A DNA stretch of 64,000 bases from Comamonadaceae bacterium (GTDB lineage: Bacteria; Pseudomonadota; Gammaproteobacteria; Burkholderiales; Burkholderiaceae_C): positions 79,142-143,141 of the forward strand of contig CANJPU010000004.1 in the NCBI GenBank assembly GCA_947476285.1, written 5' to 3'. Positions 54,250-63,993 of the stretch are shown here, in pieces. The translations under genes were made by a program, and so were the position numbers. Below the pieces are notes generated by a model, which made no database searches, had not been told where the DNA came from, and worked only from the letters and a program-made list of their open reading frames with translations. Within the stretch, counting starts at the first letter, position 1. Each line of letters begins with the position of its first letter.

Positions 54250-54717
54250 CTAGCCGGCCAGGGCCAGCAGACGCGCCAGCGCATGCTGCACCGTGGCTGC
54301 ACGCACTGCGGCGCGGTCGCCCTTGAATTGCTGCACTTCGCTGGAAAGCTGACCATCCACCATGAAGCCGAACCACACGGTGCCCACCGGTTTGTCTCGG
54401 CTGCCACCGGTCGGCCCGGCGACGCCGGTGACAGCCACGCTGACTTGCGCGCGTGATCGGCGCACGGCGCCCAGGGCCATTGCCCGGGCCACCACTTCGC
54501 TTACCGCGCCGTGCTGGGCGATCAGTGCCGGGTCCACATCCAGCAGTTCGCTCTTGGCGTGATTGGAGTAGGAGACAAAGCCGCGCTCGAACCAGTTGCT
54601 CGACCCGGGCAGATCGGTGCAGGCAGCGGCGATCAGGCCACCGGTGCAGCTCTCGGCAGTGGCCAGCATCCAGCCTTTTTTCTGCAGCGCAGCCGCCAGT
54701 TGTGTTGCGTTGCTCAC
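54250..54717 (-). CDS. pncC: CinA C-terminal-domain protein (nicotinamide-nucleotide amidase type)
   Basis: 155-aa stand-alone CinA C-terminal domain that deamidates NMN to nicotinate mononucleotide. Motifs are Ala-Glu-Ser-Cys-Thr-Gly-Gly and Val-Thr-Gly-Val-Ala-Gly-Pro-Thr-Gly-Gly. The start is the GTG at 54717, overlapping the pgpA stop (GTGA), with GGAGG 5 nt upstream; the ATG at 54729 was rejected. Confidence 0.88.
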   Translation of the reverse strand: MSNATQLAAALQKKGWMLATAESCTGGLIAAACTDLPGSSNWFERGFVSYSNHAKSELLDVDPALIAQHGAVSEVVARAMALGAVRRSRAQVSVAVTGVAGPTGGSRDKPVGTVWFGFMVDGQLSSEVQQFKGDRAAVRAATVQHALARLLALAG

Positions 54718-55244
54718 CAGAACCTCCATGCGGCAATCACCAGCAGCGTGCAAAAGGCAGCCACCAGGTCGTCGAAGATGATGCCAAAACCGCCACGCCA
54801 GCCAAAGCCGTGGAACAAGTCATCTGCCCAGGCCACAGGGCCGGGCTTGACGGCATCGAACACGCGAAACAAAAGAAAGGCAGCGAACTGGCTCCAGAAG
54901 CCGGCGGGCATCAGCAGCCAAAGCACCAGCCAAAACGCGATCACCTCGTCCCATACGATGTTGCCCGGGTCGAGCACGCGCATGTGACTGGCGGTGACGG
55001 TGCATGCCCACCAGCCCACGGCCAACGACACTGCGATGACCAGCCCGATGGCTGCGGGCGTGAGCCACATCTGCATCACTGTATAGGCGAGCCAGGCCCA
55101 CAGTGTTCCGGCAGTGCCGGGAGCCACAGGCGACAGCCCCGAGCCAAAGCCAAGCGCAATGCAGTGGGCTGGATGCGAGAGCATGAAGCGCGCTGTGGGC
55201 CGCAACACGGACGGGCGCACAGGCGGGTTGATAAGGGCGGTCAT
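54714..55244 (-). CDS. pgpA: Phosphatidylglycerophosphatase A
   Basis: 176-aa membrane phosphatase of phospholipid synthesis. Features are Gly-Phe-Gly-Ser-Gly-Leu-Ser-Pro-Val-Ala-Pro-Gly-Thr-Ala-Gly-Thr, Asp-Pro-Gly-Asn-Ile-Val-Trp-Asp-Glu and Arg-Val-Phe-Asp-Ala-Val-Lys-Pro-Gly-Pro, with several hydrophobic helices. It is 34 bp downstream of the nuclease gene on the same strand and coupled by overlap to the CinA-domain gene. Confidence 0.93.
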   Translation of the reverse strand: MTALINPPVRPSVLRPTARFMLSHPAHCIALGFGSGLSPVAPGTAGTLWAWLAYTVMQMWLTPAAIGLVIAVSLAVGWWACTVTASHMRVLDPGNIVWDEVIAFWLVLWLLMPAGFWSQFAAFLLFRVFDAVKPGPVAWADDLFHGFGWRGGFGIIFDDLVAAFCTLLVIAAWRFW

Positions 55245-55278
55245 CAGGGCTCAATGGTATGCGGTGTGGGCGCGCTGC

Positions 55279-55776
55279 TCAGTGCGCTGGCGAGCAACTG
55301 CCGTGCGCCTTGCGAAATTCACGTGGTGGGGTCGGATTGTCCTCATGCCAAAGGCCCAGCCTGGCTTTGCGCGCCCGCACCTCCTGGCGCGCGTAAGGCC
55401 CTTTGTGGCCGCGGAATTCTGATGACCATGCATAGCCACGCCCTACCATCCAGCCGGCCATATCGGCGCTGCCCAGCCGGACTTGGCCAACCGCGCGGTG
55501 GTAGACATCGTTGGTTGAGGTCGTCACGGTCACGTGGCGATGCAAGATTCGTTTGGCCAAGGCGTCTCGCGACTGCGTGCCGAAGGTCTGGCAGACCTCC
55601 GGCGCGTCGATGCCTTCAAGCCGAACCGAACGGGGCGCTTCGCCCGATGCCGGTCGCACCCACACGGTGTCGCCGTCAGATACATGCGTGACCACGCCCT
55701 CGAAGCTTTCGGCCTGTACGCAGGGAATGACGAAGATCAGAAGACTTGCCGCGATGCGGCGCCAGCGAAAAATCAT
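55279..55776 (-). CDS. Secreted thermonuclease-family protein
   Basis: 165-aa staphylococcal-nuclease-like protein with a signal peptide (residues 1-23). Catalytic-type residues are in Val-Arg-Leu-Glu-Gly-Ile-Asp-Ala-Pro-Glu and the later Arg of Arg-Ala-Val-Gly-Gln-Val. A Cys pair in the mature part is present. The ATGA overlap with thiL couples it to that gene, an unusual partner for a secreted nuclease. It probably degrades extracellular nucleic acid; inferred from family. Confidence 0.82.
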   Translation of the reverse strand: MIFRWRRIAASLLIFVIPCVQAESFEGVVTHVSDGDTVWVRPASGEAPRSVRLEGIDAPEVCQTFGTQSRDALAKRILHRHVTVTTSTNDVYHRAVGQVRLGSADMAGWMVGRGYAWSSEFRGHKGPYARQEVRARKARLGLWHEDNPTPPREFRKAHGSCSPAH

Positions 55777-56732
55777 GGGGAGATGAAATGGTCGAAGGAG
55801 TTGAAACGGTTTTCGAGCTCGCGCCCTTGGGCATCGAGCAGGCGCAAGCCCGGGTGTGGCTCAATGCGGCCGATGCGGCTGACCTTCACTTGGGCCGAAA
55901 GGGCGGCGGCCTGGACGGCTTCGCGCTGTGAAGGCGAAGCGGTGAAGACCAGTTCGTAGTCGTCCCCGCCCGCCAGCACATACTCAAGTTGCTGAGCCGG
56001 CGGCAAGATGCCGGCGGCATCCATCAAACCCGCTGCCAGTGCGGTGTCGATGCTCGCACCCACTGCGGACTGGCGCAGGATGTGGCCCAGATCGCCCAGC
56101 AGGCCATCGCTCACATCGATGGCCGAGCTGGCGACGCCCAGCAGAGCCTGGCCCAATGCAATGCGCGGTGTGGGCTGCTCCATGCGTGCACGCGCCCGAT
56201 CGAACACTGCGGCTGGCACCGACACGGTGCCGCGAAAGACTTCGAGCGCCAGCCGTGCGTCGCCCAACGTACCACTGACGTAGATGTCGTCGCCCGTCTG
56301 CGCGCCCGAGCGCAGCAAGGCCTGGCTGTGCGGCACCTCTCCAAACGCGGTGATGCAGATGTTCAGGGGTCCGCGGGTGGTGTCGCCGCCCACCAGCTCG
56401 CAGCCATGGGTGTCGGCAAGGGCCAGTAGCCCGCGCGAGAAAGGCGCGAGCCACGCCTCGTCGGCGCTGGGCATGGCCAGCGCCAGGGTGAAGGCCAGAG
56501 GACTGGCACCGCAGGCGGCCAGATCGCTGAGGTTGACGGCCAGCGCCTTATGGCCCAGCCTGAAGGGGTCAACCGTGGAGAGAAAGTGCCGGCCCTCCAC
56601 CAGCATGTCCGAGCTGACTGCCAGGCGCATGCCCGGCGCAACGGACAGCAGCGCGCAGTCGTCGCCAATGCCCAGTGCATTGCGCTGCACGGGTCGCTTG
56701 AAATAGCGGTCGATGAGTTCGAATTCGCCCAA
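55773..56732 (-). CDS. thiL: Thiamine-monophosphate kinase
   Basis: 319-aa kinase converting thiamine phosphate to thiamine diphosphate. The start [10 protein letters not shown] and Gly-Ile-Gly-Asp-Asp-Cys-Ala-Leu-Leu are family hallmarks; Val-Gly-Gly-Asp-Thr-Thr-Arg-Gly and Asp-Val-Ser-Asp-Gly-Leu follow. The start codon is TTG at 56732, with AGGAG about 11 nt upstream. In this order thiL is often next to pgpA; here the nuclease lies between. Confidence 0.93.
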   Translation of the reverse strand: MGEFELIDRYFKRPVQRNALGIGDDCALLSVAPGMRLAVSSDMLVEGRHFLSTVDPFRLGHKALAVNLSDLAACGASPLAFTLALAMPSADEAWLAPFSRGLLALADTHGCELVGGDTTRGPLNICITAFGEVPHSQALLRSGAQTGDDIYVSGTLGDARLALEVFRGTVSVPAAVFDRARARMEQPTPRIALGQALLGVASSAIDVSDGLLGDLGHILRQSAVGASIDTALAAGLMDAAGILPPAQQLEYVLAGGDDYELVFTASPSQREAVQAAALSAQVKVSRIGRIEPHPGLRLLDAQGRELENRFNSFDHFISP

Positions 56733-56752
56733 AGTCCGACAGGCTCCTGGCG

Positions 56753-57133
56753 TCAGTGCAGCACGCGGCTGGTTCCGTCGTCCAGCACGAAAGGAAGTAT
56801 TTCCACGTCAAAGCGGTGACCGTCCTCGGCCACGAAGAAATAGCTTCCCCGCATGGTGCCGGTGGCCGTGCGCAAGCGGCAACCGCTGCTGTACTGGAAG
56901 GCTTCGCTGGGTTTGAGCAGGGGCTGGTGGCCCACCACGCCCAGGCCCTTGACCTCTTCTATCTCGCCGACCGAGTTGGTGATGATCCAGTGCCGCGAGA
57001 CAAGTTGCGCTGGAACTTCCCCGGTGTTCGTGATGGTGATGGTGTAGGCAAAGCCAAAGATGCCTTGCGCCGGCGAGGACTGCTCGGGCAGGTACTGGGG
57101 CTGAACATCGATGCGAAACTGATACTTGGCCAT
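56753..57133 (-). CDS. apaG: ApaG family protein
   Basis: 126-aa ApaG/DUF525 protein with a fibronectin-like beta-sandwich. Typical stretches are [18 protein letters not shown] and Gly-Thr-Met-Arg-Gly-Ser-Tyr. Linked to cobalt resistance and diadenosine tetraphosphate metabolism in enterics; exact role open. Divergent from rpe across 54 bp. Confidence 0.93.
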   Translation of the reverse strand: MAKYQFRIDVQPQYLPEQSSPAQGIFGFAYTITITNTGEVPAQLVSRHWIITNSVGEIEEVKGLGVVGHQPLLKPSEAFQYSSGCRLRTATGTMRGSYFFVAEDGHRFDVEILPFVLDDGTSRVLH

Positions 57134-57187
57134 GTGCCGATCCTAACCTTTTCGCCATTGACCTTGCGATTTGCGAGAATCGCAGGC

Positions 57188-57867
<680 letters not shown>

Positions 57868-57871
<4 letters not shown>

Positions 57872-58548
57872 ACACGTTTCAGGCTGCCATCGTCGACCTG
57901 GACGGGACCATGGTGGACACCCTTGGCGATTTCGCAGTCGCGCTCAATCTGATGCTGGGCGAGTTGTCGCTGCCGACCATTGAAAAGCCGACGATCGAGC
58001 GCATGGTCGGCAAGGGCTCCGAGCATCTGATCCAGTGCGTACTGGCGCATGTGGGCGCGCAAGCGCAGCTGTACGAGGTGGCCTGGGCAGCATATCAGCG
58101 GCACTACCTGGCCATCAATGGCCAGCATGCCCGTGTGTACCCAGGTGTGCCCGAGGGCTTGCAGGCTTTGCGCCGCGCCGGCTTGAAGCTGGCGTGCCTG
58201 ACCAACAAGCCCACTGATTTCGCCAAGCCATTGCTCAAGTCCAAGGGCTTGCTGGAATACTTTGAGTGTGTCTTTGGCGGCGACGCGTTCGAGCGCAAGA
58301 AGCCCGACCCCCTGCCGCTGCGCAAGACTTGCGAGGCTCTGGGCGCACTGCCCCGGCATACCCTCATGGTTGGCGACTCCAGCAACGATGCCGCAGCGGC
58401 GGATGCGGCCGGATGTCCAGTGGTGCTGGTGACCTACGGCTATAACCACGGCGAGCCAGTGCGCGGGGTGCCGGCTCTCGCGTATTTCGATTCTCTGGCA
58501 CAAGTCGCCGGCTGGATCGGCACTGCACGGGGGGCGCAGGCGAGATGA
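57868..58548 (+). CDS. gph: Phosphoglycolate phosphatase (HAD family)
   Basis: 226-aa HAD hydrolase removing phosphoglycolate. Motif I Asp-Leu-Asp-Gly-Thr-Met-Val-Asp-Thr and the later Val-Gly-Asp-Ser-Ser-Asn-Asp are intact. The start is TTG in a TTGA overlap with rpe (57868-57871). It sits directly upstream of the trp leader, as in many Burkholderiales. Confidence 0.93.
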
Positions 58549-58550
58549 CC

Positions 58551-58579
58551 GTGACCGACCGGGCCCGGTTTGCTACACT
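58551..58579 (+). promoter_or_regulatory. Promoter of the trp operon
   Basis: GTGACC (58551-58556, 4/6 to TTGACA) and TACACT (58574-58579, 5/6 to TATAAT) at the ideal 17-bp spacing. The predicted +1 is at 58586-58587, that is at the ATG of the leader peptide, so the leader would be leaderless. Confidence 0.6.
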
Positions 58580-58586
58580 TTGGGCC

Positions 58587-58670
58587 ATGTTCATCCACCG
58601 CACCAACATGACGGGTCAACAGGGCCGGGGAGCCTGGCCCTGGCGCAAGCCTCAATTCGTGCGCACCTGA
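58587..58670 (+). CDS. trpL: Trp operon leader peptide TrpL
   Basis: 27-codon ORF with Trp codons at positions 17 and 19 separated by Pro (Ala-Trp-Pro-Trp-Arg-Lys), ending 94 bp before trpE. Two Trp residues this close in a tiny ORF ahead of trpE are the mark of transcription attenuation. Its ATG coincides with the predicted transcription start, so translation would be leaderless, as described for some alphaproteobacterial trpL. Too short for automatic calling. Confidence 0.7.
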   Translation: MFIHRTNMTGQQGRGAWPWRKPQFVRT

Positions 58671-58711
58671 TTGCACGGGGCAGCCCGTGACCCGCGCCTC
58701 GGCTGCGAGGC
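58620..58711 (+). promoter_or_regulatory. Trp attenuator-like hairpins
   Basis: Hairpin A: CAGGGCC / GGCCCTG (58620-58626, 58636-58642), with the Trp codons (58635-58643) in its 3' arm. Hairpin B: CACGGG-GCAG-CCCGTG (58674-58689). Hairpin C: GCCTCG-GCTG-CGAGGC (58696-58711). Alternative pairings exist: CGTGC (58658-58662) with GCACG (58673-58677) would block B, and GCCTC (58649-58653) with GAGGC (58707-58711) would block C. The mutual exclusion is attenuator-like, but no clear U tract follows C, so the terminator is unproven. Confidence 0.5.
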
Positions 58712-58764
58712 ATCCAGATCGAATTTGCGATTGACAGTCGCCGAGCTTGTGGAGGCTCAAACCC

Positions 58765-60264
58765 ATGATCACCGAACTTGAATTCAAAAGCCTTGCCTTG
58801 CAGGGCTACAACCGCATTCCGCTGATGGCCGAAGCCTTCGCGGATCTCGAAACCCCTCTGTCCCTCTACCTGAAGCTCGCCCATCCCAAGGGCGACGGCA
58901 AGCACAGCTTCCTGCTCGAATCAGTGGTGGGTGGCGAGCGATTCGGCCGCTATAGCTTTATCGGCCTGCCCGCGCGCACGCTGCTGCGTGCCAGCGGCTT
59001 TGGCGCAGACGCCCGCACCGAAGTGGTCACGGACGACCGGGTGATCGAGACCGTGCAGGGCAACCCGCTGGACTTCATCGAGCAATACCAGCAGCGCTTC
59101 AAGGTGGCTTTGCGACCAGGACTGCCACGCTTTTGCGGTGGTCTGGCTGGTTATTTTGGCTACGACACAGTGCGCTACATCGAGAAGAAGCTTGAAAAAA
59201 GCTGCCCGCCCGACACCCTGGGCTGCCCCGACATCCTGCTGCTGCAATGCGAAGAGCTGGCCGTCATCGACAACCTTTCGGGCAAGCTTTACCTCATCGT
59301 TTATGCAGATCCGGGCCAGCCCGAGGCGTATGCCAATGGCAAGAAGCGGCTGCGTGAGCTCAAGGATCAACTCAAGTACTCGGTCAGTGCGCCGGTGATC
59401 CGCCAGACCCAGACATTTCCGGCCGAGCGCGACTTCGCCAAGGCCGATTACATCTTGGCGGTGGAGCGTGCCAAGGAGCTGATCGCCGCTGGCGATTTCA
59501 TGCAAGTGCAAGTGGGTCAGCGCATCAAGAAGCGCTACACCGAGTCACCTCTGTCGCTGTACCGCGCACTGCGTTCGCTCAACCCCAGCCCCTACATGTA
59601 TTACTACCATTTCGGTGATTTCCATGTCGTTGGGGCATCACCCGAGATTCTTGTGCGCCAGGAAAAAACCGATGCAGGGCAGAAGATCACCATCCGCCCG
59701 CTGGCCGGCACGCGGCCGCGCGCTTCGTCGCCCGAGCAGGACAAGGCGGTCGAGCAGGAGTTGATCAACGATCCCAAAGAGCGGGCCGAGCATGTGATGC
59801 TGATCGATCTGGCGCGCAACGACATTGGCCGCATTGCCAAGACCGGTACCGTCAAGGTGACAGAGGCTTTCTCAGTGGAGCGCTACAGCCACGTGATGCA
59901 CATCGTCAGCAATGTGGAGGGCATCCTCAATGACGGCATGAGCAACATCGACGTGCTCAAGGCAACCTTCCCGGCCGGCACCCTGACTGGTGCGCCCAAG
60001 GTCCACGCGATGGAGTTGATCGACCAGCTTGAGCCTACCAAGCGAGGGCTCTATGGGGGCGCCTGCGGCTACCTCAGCTACGCCGGCGACATGGATGTGG
60101 CCATTGCCATTCGTACCGGCATCATCAAGGACCAGATGCTTTATGTGCAGGCGGCGGCCGGCGTGGTCGCGGACTCGGTGCCCGAGATGGAATGGAAGGA
60201 GACCGAGGCCAAGGCCCGGGCCTTGCTGCGGGCGTCCGAGCTGGTTGAGGAGGGCCTGGAATGA
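58765..60264 (+). CDS. trpE: Anthranilate synthase component I
   Basis: 499-aa chorismate-binding subunit making anthranilate with TrpG-supplied ammonia. Motifs are Leu-Leu-Glu-Ser (Trp feedback region), [25 protein letters not shown], and Tyr-Gly-Gly-Ala. The ATG at 58765 has GGAGG at 58751-58755. ATGA overlap with trpG. Confidence 0.96.
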   Translation: MITELEFKSLALQGYNRIPLMAEAFADLETPLSLYLKLAHPKGDGKHSFLLESVVGGERFGRYSFIGLPARTLLRASGFGADARTEVVTDDRVIETVQGNPLDFIEQYQQRFKVALRPGLPRFCGGLAGYFGYDTVRYIEKKLEKSCPPDTLGCPDILLLQCEELAVIDNLSGKLYLIVYADPGQPEAYANGKKRLRELKDQLKYSVSAPVIRQTQTFPAERDFAKADYILAVERAKELIAAGDFMQVQVGQRIKKRYTESPLSLYRALRSLNPSPYMYYYHFGDFHVVGASPEILVRQEKTDAGQKITIRPLAGTRPRASSPEQDKAVEQELINDPKERAEHVMLIDLARNDIGRIAKTGTVKVTEAFSVERYSHVMHIVSNVEGILNDGMSNIDVLKATFPAGTLTGAPKVHAMELIDQLEPTKRGLYGGACGYLSYAGDMDVAIAIRTGIIKDQMLYVQAAAGVVADSVPEMEWKETEAKARALLRASELVEEGLE

Positions 60265-60878
60265 GCGCAACACAAATGCAAACTGAGGCGCGCCACGGTG
60301 CCCGCGCCCCCCGGCTGCTCATGATCGACAACTACGACAGCTTTACCTACAACCTGGTGCAGTATTTCGGCGAGCTGGGCGCGCAGGTCGAGGTCTTTCG
60401 CAATGATGAAATCACGGTGGAGGGCATCGCACTGCGCAAGCCCGACTTGCTGGTTGTTTCCCCCGGCCCTTGCTCGCCCACCGAAGCTGGCATCTCGGTC
60501 GCGGCGATTGGGCATTTCGCCGGCACGCTGCCCATCCTGGGGGTGTGCCTGGGTCACCAGGCCATTGGCGCCGCCTTTGGCGGCAAGATCATCCGGGCGC
60601 AGCAACTCATGCACGGCAAGACCAGCGTCATCACCACCACGCAGCAGGGCGTGTTCGCCGGACTGCCCGAAAAATTCACTGTCAATCGCTACCACTCGCT
60701 GTCCATCGAGCGAAGCTCCTGTCCGCCCGAGCTGGAAATCACCGCGTGGACCGATGACGGAGAAATCATGGGTGTGCGCCACAGGCAGCTTGCCATTCAG
60801 GGGGTGCAGTTCCATCCGGAGTCCATCCTCACCGAGCACGGGCACGCCTTGCTGAGGAATTTCCTGGAGCAGAAGTAA
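60261..60878 (+). CDS. trpG: Anthranilate synthase component II (glutamine amidotransferase)
   Basis: 205-aa class I amidotransferase. The start [13 protein letters not shown] is preceded by about 18 non-conserved residues. The nucleophile is in Gly-Val-Cys-Leu-Gly-His-Gln, and the C-terminal His-Glu is Phe-His-Pro-Glu-Ser. The overlap with trpE suggests coupled synthesis of the two subunits. It may also serve p-aminobenzoate synthesis, as in Bacillus, but this is speculative. Confidence 0.95.
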   Translation: MSATQMQTEARHGARAPRLLMIDNYDSFTYNLVQYFGELGAQVEVFRNDEITVEGIALRKPDLLVVSPGPCSPTEAGISVAAIGHFAGTLPILGVCLGHQAIGAAFGGKIIRAQQLMHGKTSVITTTQQGVFAGLPEKFTVNRYHSLSIERSSCPPELEITAWTDDGEIMGVRHRQLAIQGVQFHPESILTEHGHALLRNFLEQK

Positions 60879-60924
60879 GCGCCCCGCCTGTTCGACAATC
60901 TGCCATACCCAGAAGGAGGCTGCC

Positions 60925-61956
60925 ATGCCCATCACCCCACAGGAAGCGCTGCAACGCACCATCGAGCACCGCGAGATATTTCACGACGAGATGCTCAAGA
61001 TCGTTCGCATGATCATGAGCGGCGAGCTCTCGCCAGTCATGACCGCCGCGCTGATCGTCGGCCTGCGCGTCAAGAAGGAGACCATCGGCGAGATCACTGC
61101 CGCAGCACAGGTCATGAGGGAGTTCTCGACCAAGGTCGATGTGCCTGACAAGACGCATCTGGTGGACATCGTGGGAACTGGCGGCGACGGCTCGCACACG
61201 TTCAACATCTCCACTTGCTCAATGTTCGTGGCTGCCGCTGCTGGGGCCAAGGTCAGCAAGCACGGCGGGCGCAGCGTCTCCAGCAAGAGCGGCAGCGCAG
61301 ATGTGCTGGAAAGCCTGGGCGTGAACATCAATCTGCCGCCAGATGCCATTGCGCGCTGCGTCGCGGAGGTTGGCATCGGCTTCATGTTCGCGCCCAATCA
61401 TCATCCGGCGATGAAGAACGTGGCGCCAGTGCGCAAGGAGCTTGGTGTTCGCACCATCTTCAACATCCTGGGCCCGCTGACCAACCCCGCCGGCGCGCCC
61501 AACATCTTGATGGGCGTGTTCCACGCTGACTTGGTAGGCATTCAGGTGCGGGCCTTGCAGCGCCTGGGCGCCGAGCATGCACTGGTGGTGTATGGAAGGG
61601 ACGGCATGGACGAAGTCAGCCTGGGTGCGGCCACGATGGTGGGCGAACTCAAGAACGGTGAGATCACCGAGTACGAAATTCATCCCGAAGACTTCGGTCT
61701 GCCCATGGCCAGCAATCGCGCCCTCAAGGTCGAGACGGCCGAGCAATCACGGCGCATGTTGACCGCAGTGCTGGACAACCAGCCCGGCCCGGCTCGGGAC
61801 ATCGTGATCTTCAACGCCGGCGCCGCACTCTATGCAGCCAATGTCGCCGACTCCATCCAGGCCGGCATCGCACAGGCGCGCGCGGCAATCGAGTCAGGGG
61901 CGGCCAGAGCCCGGCTCGATCAACTGGTCAGCCTGTCCAACCGTCTGGGAGCCTGA
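60925..61956 (+). CDS. trpD: Anthranilate phosphoribosyltransferase
   Basis: 343-aa enzyme of the second tryptophan step. The PRPP-binding Gly-Thr-Gly-Gly-Asp-Gly and Lys-His-Gly-Gly-Arg-Ser-Val-Ser-Ser are intact, and Asn-Ile-Leu-Gly-Pro-Leu-Thr-Asn-Pro follows. A strong AAGGAGG precedes the ATG, giving an independently initiated gene 46 bp after trpG. Confidence 0.96.
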   Translation: MPITPQEALQRTIEHREIFHDEMLKIVRMIMSGELSPVMTAALIVGLRVKKETIGEITAAAQVMREFSTKVDVPDKTHLVDIVGTGGDGSHTFNISTCSMFVAAAAGAKVSKHGGRSVSSKSGSADVLESLGVNINLPPDAIARCVAEVGIGFMFAPNHHPAMKNVAPVRKELGVRTIFNILGPLTNPAGAPNILMGVFHADLVGIQVRALQRLGAEHALVVYGRDGMDEVSLGAATMVGELKNGEITEYEIHPEDFGLPMASNRALKVETAEQSRRMLTAVLDNQPGPARDIVIFNAGAALYAANVADSIQAGIAQARAAIESGAARARLDQLVSLSNRLGA

Positions 61957-61962
61957 GGCGCC

Positions 61963-62763
61963 ATGTCCGACATTCTCACGAAAATAGTGGCGGTCAAGCG
62001 CGAAGAGATCGCGTCCGCCCAGCAGAAGATTCCCCTGGCGGCCATGCGCGCCGACGCGCAAAGCCGCGTGCTCACCCGCGATTTCGAGGGCGCCTTGCGC
62101 AGCAAGATCGCCGCCGGGCAAAGCGCCGTCATCGCCGAAATCAAGAAGGCCAGCCCCAGCAAGGGCGTGCTGCGGGCCGATTTCATTCCTGCGGACATCG
62201 CCCAAAGCTATGCGCAGGCCGGTGCGGCTTGCCTGTCGGTGCTGACCGATCGTCAGTTCTTCCAGGGCCAACCCGACTACCTCAAGCAGGCCCGCGCCTC
62301 TTGCGATCTTCCGGTGCTGCGCAAGGACTTCATGGTCGATGCCTACCAGATCTACGAATCGCGGGCGATGGGGGCCGATTGCATTTTGCTGATAGCCGCC
62401 TGCCTGGACGACGGTGCCATGGCCGAGATGGAAGCCATCGCGCGCAGCCTGGACATGGCAGTGCTGGTCGAGGTGCATGACCGGCCTGAGCTCGAGCGCG
62501 CGCTGCGGCTCAAGACACCGCTGGTGGGCATCAACAACCGCAACCTCCACACCTTCGAGGTGTCACTGGATACCACGCTGGGCATGATGGCGGACCTTCC
62601 CGCCGATCGCCTGCTGGTCACCGAATCGGGCATTGCGTCGCAGGCGGATGTGACGCGCATGCGCGAGGCTGGCGTCAATGCGTTCCTGGTGGGCGAGGCC
62701 TTCATGCGGGCCGAGGACCCGGGCGCCGCGCTGTCAGCCCTGTTTTCCGTCCATGCCAAATGA
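61963..62763 (+). CDS. trpC: Indole-3-glycerol-phosphate synthase
   Basis: 266-aa single-domain enzyme (not fused to TrpF). Typical stretches are [25 protein letters not shown] and Val-Gly-Ile-Asn-Asn-Arg-Asn-Leu. It starts 6 nt after trpD and its last 11 nt overlap ung. trpF, trpB and trpA are elsewhere. Confidence 0.96.
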   Translation: MSDILTKIVAVKREEIASAQQKIPLAAMRADAQSRVLTRDFEGALRSKIAAGQSAVIAEIKKASPSKGVLRADFIPADIAQSYAQAGAACLSVLTDRQFFQGQPDYLKQARASCDLPVLRKDFMVDAYQIYESRAMGADCILLIAACLDDGAMAEMEAIARSLDMAVLVEVHDRPELERALRLKTPLVGINNRNLHTFEVSLDTTLGMMADLPADRLLVTESGIASQADVTRMREAGVNAFLVGEAFMRAEDPGAALSALFSVHAK

Positions 62764-63469
62764 GCGTTTGCTTCGCTGGGCCCCCGAAGAATGGGGCTTG
62801 GCGGCGGGTTGGCACGAAGTGGTCCAGCCCTTTCTGGTCAGTGCCGAAGGTCAGCGGCTGGCAGCCTTCGTCGGCGAGCGTCTGGCAGCCGGAGCGGTCA
62901 TCTATCCCCCTCAACCCTTGCGGGCGCTGGCCCTCACCCCGCTTGGCCAAATCAACACGGTGATCCTTGGTCAGGACCCCTACCATGGACCGGGCCAGGC
63001 CGAGGGGCTGGCGTTTTCGGTGCGGCCTGGCGTCAAGCTGCCGCCTTCGTTGCGCAACATGTTCAAGGAGTTGCGGCGTAACCCGAAAGACCCCTTTCCC
63101 GAACACGGCTCGCTGGTCGAATGGGCGCGGCGCGGCGTGCTGCTGCTCAACACCAGTCTCACGGTCGAGCATGGACAGCCCGCCAGCCATGCCCGCAAAG
63201 GGTGGGAGTCGTTGACCGATGCATTGCTTGCCGAGGTGGCGTCCCGTGCCTCGCCCTGCGTGTACATGCTCTGGGGCGCGCATGCCCAGGCCAAAGCCGG
63301 GCTGATTCAGGAGAATGCGGCCCGCTTCGGCTGCGAAGCCCTTGTCTTGCAGGCCAACCATCCTTCGCCGCTGTCGGCGGCCCGCCCGCCTGTGCCCTTT
63401 GTCGGTTGCGCTCACTTCAGCATGGCGCGCGACTGGCTGGCAGCCCGGGGCCAGGCGGCTGCATTTTGA
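62753..63469 (+). CDS. ung: Uracil-DNA glycosylase
   Basis: 238-aa family-1 base-excision repair enzyme removing uracil from DNA. Catalytic motif Gly-Gln-Asp-Pro-Tyr-His-Gly and the second motif Asn-His-Pro-Ser-Pro-Leu-Ser are intact. The ATG at 62753 overlaps trpC by 11 nt; longer in-frame sequence is unlike the family. Last gene of the trp-gene transcript. Confidence 0.95.
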   Translation: MPNERLLRWAPEEWGLAAGWHEVVQPFLVSAEGQRLAAFVGERLAAGAVIYPPQPLRALALTPLGQINTVILGQDPYHGPGQAEGLAFSVRPGVKLPPSLRNMFKELRRNPKDPFPEHGSLVEWARRGVLLLNTSLTVEHGQPASHARKGWESLTDALLAEVASRASPCVYMLWGAHAQAKAGLIQENAARFGCEALVLQANHPSPLSAARPPVPFVGCAHFSMARDWLAARGQAAAF

Positions 63470-63511
63470 ACTGAGGGTCCCCTGGCGGGTGGTGGCCTAC
63501 AAAAATCGTGC

Positions 63512-63517
63512 TATATT
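63512..63517 (+). promoter_or_regulatory. -10 hexamer of the tRNA operon
   Basis: TATATT ending 12 nt upstream of tRNA-Tyr; no clear -35. It probably drives the three tRNAs and possibly tuf. Confidence 0.5.
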
Positions 63518-63529
63518 TCGAGGTTCGCC

Positions 63530-63615
63530 GGAGGGGTGCCCGAGTGGCTAAAGGGGGCAGACTGTAAATCTGTTGGCTTACGCCTACGCTGGTTCGAATC
63601 CAGCCTCCTCCACCA
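63530..63615 (+). tRNA. tyrT: tRNA-Tyr (anticodon GTA)
   Basis: 86 nt including an encoded CCA. Acceptor GGAGGGG pairs with CTCCTCC (63605-63611); anticodon GTA at 63564-63566; long variable arm, as expected for a class II tRNA; T-arm GGTTCGAATCC. First of the tRNA-Tyr, Gly, Thr set that precedes tuf in many proteobacteria. Confidence 0.97.
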
Positions 63616-63635
63616 GCTTCCTTGCGGAGGTGGGC

Positions 63636-63665
63636 GAAAGTGTTGAATTGGAAAGTGTTGAATTG
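63636..63665 (+). repeat. Tandem 15-nt duplication between tRNA-Tyr and tRNA-Gly
   Basis: GAAAGTGTTGAATTG occurs twice head to tail (63636-63650, 63651-63665). It lies in the tRNA spacer and probably arose by slippage; no function apparent. Confidence 0.8.
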
Positions 63666-63743
63666 GTTTGTGTGTGGCGCTTGAAATGGGAGCGAATCCT
63701 TGAGGGATTCGACGCCTGCCGGGGTTCTTGAAGTTCGCCCTAT

Positions 63744-63817
63744 GCGGGAGTAGTTCAATGGTAGAACCTTAGCCTTCCAAGCTAATGACGCGGGTTCGAT
63801 TCCCGTCTCCCGCTCCA
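63744..63817 (+). tRNA. glyT: tRNA-Gly (anticodon TCC)
   Basis: 74 nt with encoded CCA. Acceptor GCGGGAG / CTCCCGC (63807-63813); anticodon stem TTAGC / GCTAA around loop CTTCCAA, anticodon TCC at 63776-63778; T-loop GGTTCGATTCC. Confidence 0.97.
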
Positions 63818-63845
63818 CAGGCTGGTTCGCACGGCAGAAGAGTTT

Positions 63846-63920
63846 GCCCTTGTGGCTCAGTGGCAGAGCACTCCCTTGGTAAGGGAGAGGTCGCGGGTCC
63901 GATTCCCGCCAAGGGCACCA
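63846..63920 (+). tRNA. thrT: tRNA-Thr (anticodon GGT)
   Basis: 75 nt with encoded CCA. Acceptor GCCCTTG / CAAGGGC (63910-63916); anticodon stem CTCCC / GGGAG with loop TTGGTAA, anticodon GGT at 63878-63880. Last tRNA before the probable tuf gene. Confidence 0.97.
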
Positions 63921-63993
63921 GAAATAGACGGTGTGGGCTGAAGCGTCCACCTGAAACGATTGTTGAGATAGTTACTTTTTTCGGAGTCGAAAA

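Noticed and set aside
63417..63950. 177-aa minus-strand ORF over ung end and the three tRNA genes
   Set aside because: It is antisense to the tRNAs. The peptide phrases it yields (such as Gly-Ile-Glu-Pro-Ala-Ser) are the familiar spurious proteins read from tRNA complements.
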